Shown here: positions 6,901-8,963 of the stretch, piece by piece
How positions within the stretch are numbered: position 1 is the stretch's first letter
Layout: each line of letters begins with the position of its first letter
NCBI GenBank assembly: GCA_017694145.1
Contig: JADINF010000034.1
Location: forward strand, 1-8,963
Origin: Candidatus Stercoripulliclostridium pullicola
GTDB taxonomy: Bacteria > Bacillota > Clostridia > Christensenellales > DTU072
Reading direction: 5' to 3'
DNA: 8,963 nt
Position numbers and translations under genes: made by a program
Notes under the pieces: generated by a model
The model's input: the letters and a program-made list of their open reading frames with translations, nothing else
What the model was told of the DNA's origin: nothing
Databases searched by the model: none

Positions 6901-8884
6901 CGTCGGGGGTAAGTCCGAAGCCCGCATAATCGGTTTCGTAGAGCACGGAAAGGGGTTCGTATTCGGCTTCGTCGTCGACTTCGGTATATTCTTTGATCGT
7001 AAGACTGTCGAAGAAGCAACCGCCGGGATAGAGGGTATCCTCGCCCCACTCGCCTTCGCCGTACCAGAATTCGAGCTGAAGCTGCCTGTCGGCAAGTTCG
7101 TTACCTTTGACTTTGATCGTGAGCTGTTGCCAGCTTCCCCAGCTGCCGTCGCTCTGTTGTTCGAGTTTGGTGTCGGTGGTAGCTCCCGAAAGACGGAAAG
7201 TCGCGTAAACTTTTTCGTCACCGTTCACGTACTGCATATAAGCGTTGTAATCGCTGAGTTCGTTGTCGTAAACTTCTTTTTCGTCGAGATACTTATTGTA
7301 AGCGTCGAGTTTTTCGTTATAAGTTTCGAGCGCGGTTTCGTACTCTTCGTCGGTGGCAAAATCCTCTCTCTTGGGAGCTTCGCCGGGATCTTCGACGGCT
7401 TCGGGCTCCTCGGGAGCGTCGATAGCGGGTACCCAGATATATACCCAGACCGAAACTTCGTAATATTTGTTGCTCTCTACGAGCAGATTATAATCGGATA
7501 CGTATCCCGCACCGCTTATCGCGTGGTCGAGATGATAGATAAGAAGCGCTTTGCTGTCGAGAGGATTGGCTCCGTAAGTAAGGTTATACGCGCCGGTAGT
7601 GGGATTGTAGAAATCCTCAATCGCGGGAGCGGTGAACGACGTACTGAGTTTGTTGAAAGTGTCCGTGGGCACGAGATTGTTGTCGTCGTCCTTCTCGAAA
7701 CTGTAGAGTTTCGACATGTCGAAGATACCTCTGGGATCGGAGGAATAGGATTGATAACTGTTACTGATGGTGGTGTAGTCCGGGAAATCTTCGTCGTCCT
7801 CGAGCCCTTCTTTGCCGAGCACCCAGGTGTAATTGGCGGAATCCCCGACTTTGGCAGTGTAATAAGGCTTGATATAAGAAGTGTTGGTGGTACCCGCGTC
7901 GTAAGGTCTGTACGCGGTGAAGTTGACGTCGGGATAAACGAGGCTCACGACGGTCTGTCTGCCTACGTTGACGTTGAGCGCACGGGAGATGTCGGTGCTC
8001 TCCTTCGCGGCGTCGGGGCAGATCGCCTCGAAGTTCTCGTTAAGGGCGGCTTCGTATTCCGCACAAACGCCGTCCTCGGTCGCAAGCTCGGTGAGCACCA
8101 CGTTATCGAACATTACGGTACCTTTGGCGAGATAGGGATTGATTTTGGTCTTGCCGCTCTCGTCGTAAAGCGTGGAAGGTCCGTGTCCGAGCCAGAGCTG
8201 TATGCTTATGGTCCTGTCCTCGTAGTTGTTTCCTTCGAGGTATATCTCGTAGGTCTGCCAGCGCTGTTCGGTATTGATCGAAAGGTATTCGACGTACACG
8301 TCGTCCCCTATCACGAGGGTAGCGCCGCGCTTGGCCATATCGGTGTCGTCCTCGTCAAAAATAAGGTCCGTCCGGACGTCTATCGTGAGTTTGTAATATT
8401 TGCCCTGAGCGATAGTCGCCGTCTTGCTCGCCGAATAGAATATCGAACCGTAGCTCTCGTCTGCGGACATCGAGATCACGAGCGCGTTGGTATCGGCATA
8501 TTCTCCGCCCTCTTTCTTGGGGGTGTTGGGTGCGATCCCGGGATATACGAGCTGCGCGTTGATCGCGTTTTTGTTGGTAGAGAAAATATTTTCGTTGAGA
8601 TCGACTACGCCGTGCATAAGACCCGCGGCGGTATTTTTCCAGGAGCCGTCGTCGGTGGCGATGCTCCAACCGGTAACGTTGGTCTTGACGTATGCGCTGC
8701 TCGCGCCGGTAGCGGTAGCGAAAGTACCGTTGTTTATCGCGGCGGTATCGGTCGTGGTCGTAGAGGAATCGTCGTCGGTACCTTCGTCGGGATCGGCGGG
8801 CGGTTCGCAAGCCACGGCTATGACCACGCAAAAGATCAGTAACGCCGCTAAAAGTGTGTACAGGAATTTCCTAGATTTTTTCAT
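3929..8884 (-). CDS. Giant membrane-anchored surface protein with five jelly-roll modules and a fibronectin III domain
   Basis: A 1651-residue extracellular protein of unknown function; I recognise the architecture but no named family and no catalytic domain. A signal peptide (1-25) ends AVAC; Cys26 fits a lipobox, though AVA also fits signal peptidase I. An acidic Thr-rich linker follows. Five divergent jelly-roll modules like carbohydrate-binding domains lie at about 50-268, 316-635, 640-860, 885-1230 and 1295-1525. Each contains a strand such as YYRLSVWVKT, then a W/Y-rich strand pair (about 207-235, 583-611, 805-833, 1166-1193, 1469-1495) and a closing strand such as GTVYFDDVMLVKL. Most are followed by a short acidic stretch ending in Glu-Tyr. 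Module 2 holds a charged helical insert (486-556); module 4 appears split by a fibronectin III domain (about 930-1022). Helical linkers occupy 269-315 and 1231-1292. An acidic Gly/Asp stalk (1551-1573) precedes a membrane helix (1579-1600) and a 51-residue Lys-rich tail. The ATG at 8884 is preferred over an in-frame GTG at 8920 because it begins the signal peptide; its ribosome binding site, GGTGG, is weak. Binding surface glycans is a guess from the fold. Confidence 0.85.
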   Translation of the reverse strand: MKKSRKFLYTLLAALLIFCVVIAVACEPPADPDEGTDDDSSTTTTDTAAINNGTFATATGASSAYVKTNVTGWSIATDDGSWKNTAAGLMHGVVDLNENIFSTNKNAINAQLVYPGIAPNTPKKEGGEYADTNALVISMSADESYGSIFYSASKTATIAQGKYYKLTIDVRTDLIFDEDDTDMAKRGATLVIGDDVYVEYLSINTEQRWQTYEIYLEGNNYEDRTISIQLWLGHGPSTLYDESGKTKINPYLAKGTVMFDNVVLTELATEDGVCAEYEAALNENFEAICPDAAKESTDISRALNVNVGRQTVVSLVYPDVNFTAYRPYDAGTTNTSYIKPYYTAKVGDSANYTWVLGKEGLEDDEDFPDYTTISNSYQSYSSDPRGIFDMSKLYSFEKDDDNNLVPTDTFNKLSTSFTAPAIEDFYNPTTGAYNLTYGANPLDSKALLIYHLDHAISGAGYVSDYNLLVESNKYYEVSVWVYIWVPAIDAPEEPEAVEDPGEAPKREDFATDEEYETALETYNEKLDAYNKYLDEKEVYDNELSDYNAYMQYVNGDEKVYATFRLSGATTDTKLEQQSDGSWGSWQQLTIKVKGNELADRQLQLEFWYGEGEWGEDTLYPGGCFFDSLTIKEYTEVDDEAEYEPLSVLYETDYAGFGLTPDAASPEFTAIDAAKEGEGWRYAMVDDKTSSELVTIGKIGGTYAYDTSTVFTDPALAGMTAPGTFAIGSDKFDVVMLRHNDYTATTLTFMPAGDFMVVKPNHFYRLSMWVNTVDLASGSTFKVSVYDKETEAVVNSSAAVSSIAVGEWTEISLLFKGSATTAKELYLYFEFGSGDIYTPASHTKGTVFVTACTFTEVDYTEYNTASSGTYVKKVSLTETSSSTSSVTNGDFSSISDSNYSDDDDEIFDAEGNITGVAGPSSWTSTSAANALGTVSVSVSGTTLSWNRVNPEVTAYYVYMNSFRNEDGTREDGVLVGKVLASEGVEDGDNVKYTFTATANRSYYVRAVAEVNGKIYTSAASTTKSVSGVTGTEQYVRDTAHEAEAEAIFGSAEAGVINYEKYTGLIDEERNAFYFGAGDSMAYRSTSSKNLLMITSAFETYFGYKSASSTLSANSYYRLSVWVKTDGGKASVTLANNSNALTINRNYDDYNAAEDGEYVGYVNIDTAGKWVRYDFYIATNMSSATLNLELYLGNKYGVTENALGTDEDATKVSYGLSSGTVYFDDVMLVKLDDEAAYNKLVYGIDNADDITAEEIATLLKDEYGIDTPAEDVAELTVADIRKARENKAAQLSARGETASYYTNNYIFKVVEYYTDSFDNYEDKTDDGSYLGYTPASYTHHNASGAESGTDDEPNIVYGVYDKTKIEDAFVSYLCSEGYALADFGEEAVRNFLTANLGDSGNNMYLLLANVQEAAGQYYQSSSFSMSATSYYKITFKAKLLANEGTKAEFRLVYDNTNGYWETLYIDPGTSMLEYTFYYYNESASSHSIYLNYTLGSNDAQGDADKVENYVVGMLAIDDVTITKLEDGTEYDAAVAAVENGSAVRTGTYKTEAAPADDGDEGDGDEGGEDKGDGDKEINPQVWLIISSVVIGVILIAVIVILSYRKLKDKVSKKLRKTKVESKVPVDIENKQIQAARKSKDRKKDITSDEYNDD
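4171..4230 (-). repeat. Short direct repeats encoding the acidic Gly/Asp stalk
   Basis: A low-complexity coding stretch. The 12-base word TCGTCGCCGTCG (plus strand) occurs at 4197-4208 and again at 4212-4223, a 15-base period. CGCCGTCGCC occurs at 4171-4180 and 4201-4210. On the coding strand these give repeated Gly-Asp-Glu-Gly-type units just outside the C-terminal membrane helix. Such a tract could change length by slippage in 15-base, in-frame steps. Confidence 0.55.
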
Positions 8885-8912
8885 TTTACCACCATTGATA
8901 AAAGATTTGTCG

Positions 8913-8928
8913 GCGGGCACAAACCCGC
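8913..8928 (-). other. Small hairpin in the leader of the surface protein gene
   Basis: A perfect 5-base stem, GCGGG against CCCGC, with a 6-base loop, begins 28 bases before the ATG at 8884. It has no immediate T tract, so it does not look like a terminator. If transcription begins near 8933, it would stand almost at the 5' end of the message, where such hairpins can slow decay. That role is inferred. Confidence 0.4.
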
Positions 8929-8939
8929 AAGTATTTACA

Positions 8940-8948
8940 ATATTACCA
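8940..8948 (-). promoter_or_regulatory. Candidate extended -10 promoter of the surface protein gene
   Basis: The minus strand reads TGGTAATAT, an extended -10 (TG, one base, then TAATAT, four of six matches to TATAAT). A -35 box at standard spacing would fall at or beyond the right edge, so it cannot be judged. Transcription would begin near 8933, giving a leader of about 49 bases that contains the small hairpin. Confidence 0.35.
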
Positions 8949-8963
8949 TAACGCGCGAAATAA

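Noticed and set aside
5768..8842. A 1024-codon open frame on the plus strand, antisense to the large gene
   Set aside because: It is a codon-bias shadow: the sense gene rarely uses codons whose complement is a stop. Its translation shows no domain, no convincing start site and composition typical of antisense reading, while the minus-strand protein has a signal peptide, repeats and a membrane anchor.
8885..8920. GTG at 8920 as the start of the surface protein
   Set aside because: It would add 12 non-signal residues before a standard signal peptide and would place the start inside the leader hairpin.
8913..8928. The leader hairpin as a terminator of an upstream gene
   Set aside because: The stem is only 5 bases and no T run follows directly; it also lies after a plausible -10 box for the surface protein gene.
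1..8963. CRISPR arrays, tRNA or rRNA genes, insertion sequences
   Set aside because: I saw no regularly spaced repeats, no cloverleaf-like segments, no transposase and no terminal inverted repeats; nearly all of the window is coding.

Overview
All genes in the window lie on the minus strand. There is a large extracellular, membrane-anchored protein (8884 to 3929), followed by the front part of an rnf operon in the order rnfC, rnfD, rnfG, rnfE, rnfA; rnfA is cut by the left edge. The order C-D-G-E-A, the strong GGAGG ribosome binding sites, the lipoprotein-type signal peptide and the mixed base composition suggest an anaerobic bacterium of the Clostridia (Bacillota), perhaps an uncultured gut or rumen lineage. 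That placement is an inference; the window contains no phylogenetic marker gene.

Region 1-3768 encodes five subunits of the Rnf complex, the membrane ferredoxin:NAD+ oxidoreductase that couples electron transfer to Na+ or H+ pumping. RnfC carries the NADH/FMN site and two [4Fe-4S] clusters. RnfD and RnfG carry covalently bound FMN. RnfE and RnfA form the core membrane pair with cysteines for an iron-sulfur cluster. rnfB, the ferredoxin-facing subunit, is expected just beyond the left edge. The downstream cistrons overlap, abut or are 11 bases apart, and each has a good ribosome binding site. The first gene, rnfC, has none: a good promoter sits so close to its ATG that the message should be leaderless or nearly so.

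Region 3769-3928 is a 160-base gap with a rho-independent terminator for the upstream gene and the rnfC promoter, so the two transcription units look independent.

Region 3929-8884 is one 1651-codon gene for a surface protein. It has a lipobox-like signal peptide, five divergent jelly-roll (carbohydrate-binding-like) modules, a fibronectin type III domain apparently nested in module 4, a charged helical insert in module 2, helical linkers, an acidic Gly/Asp stalk, a C-terminal transmembrane helix and a lysine-rich tail. No catalytic domain was recognised. Region 8885-8963 holds its leader, with a candidate extended -10 promoter and a small hairpin.

The most notable points are the architecture and possible double membrane anchoring of the surface protein, the probable leaderless start of rnfC, the loss of the consensus Asp in both flavinylation motifs (RnfD and RnfG), and an acidic calcium-loop-like tail on RnfE.
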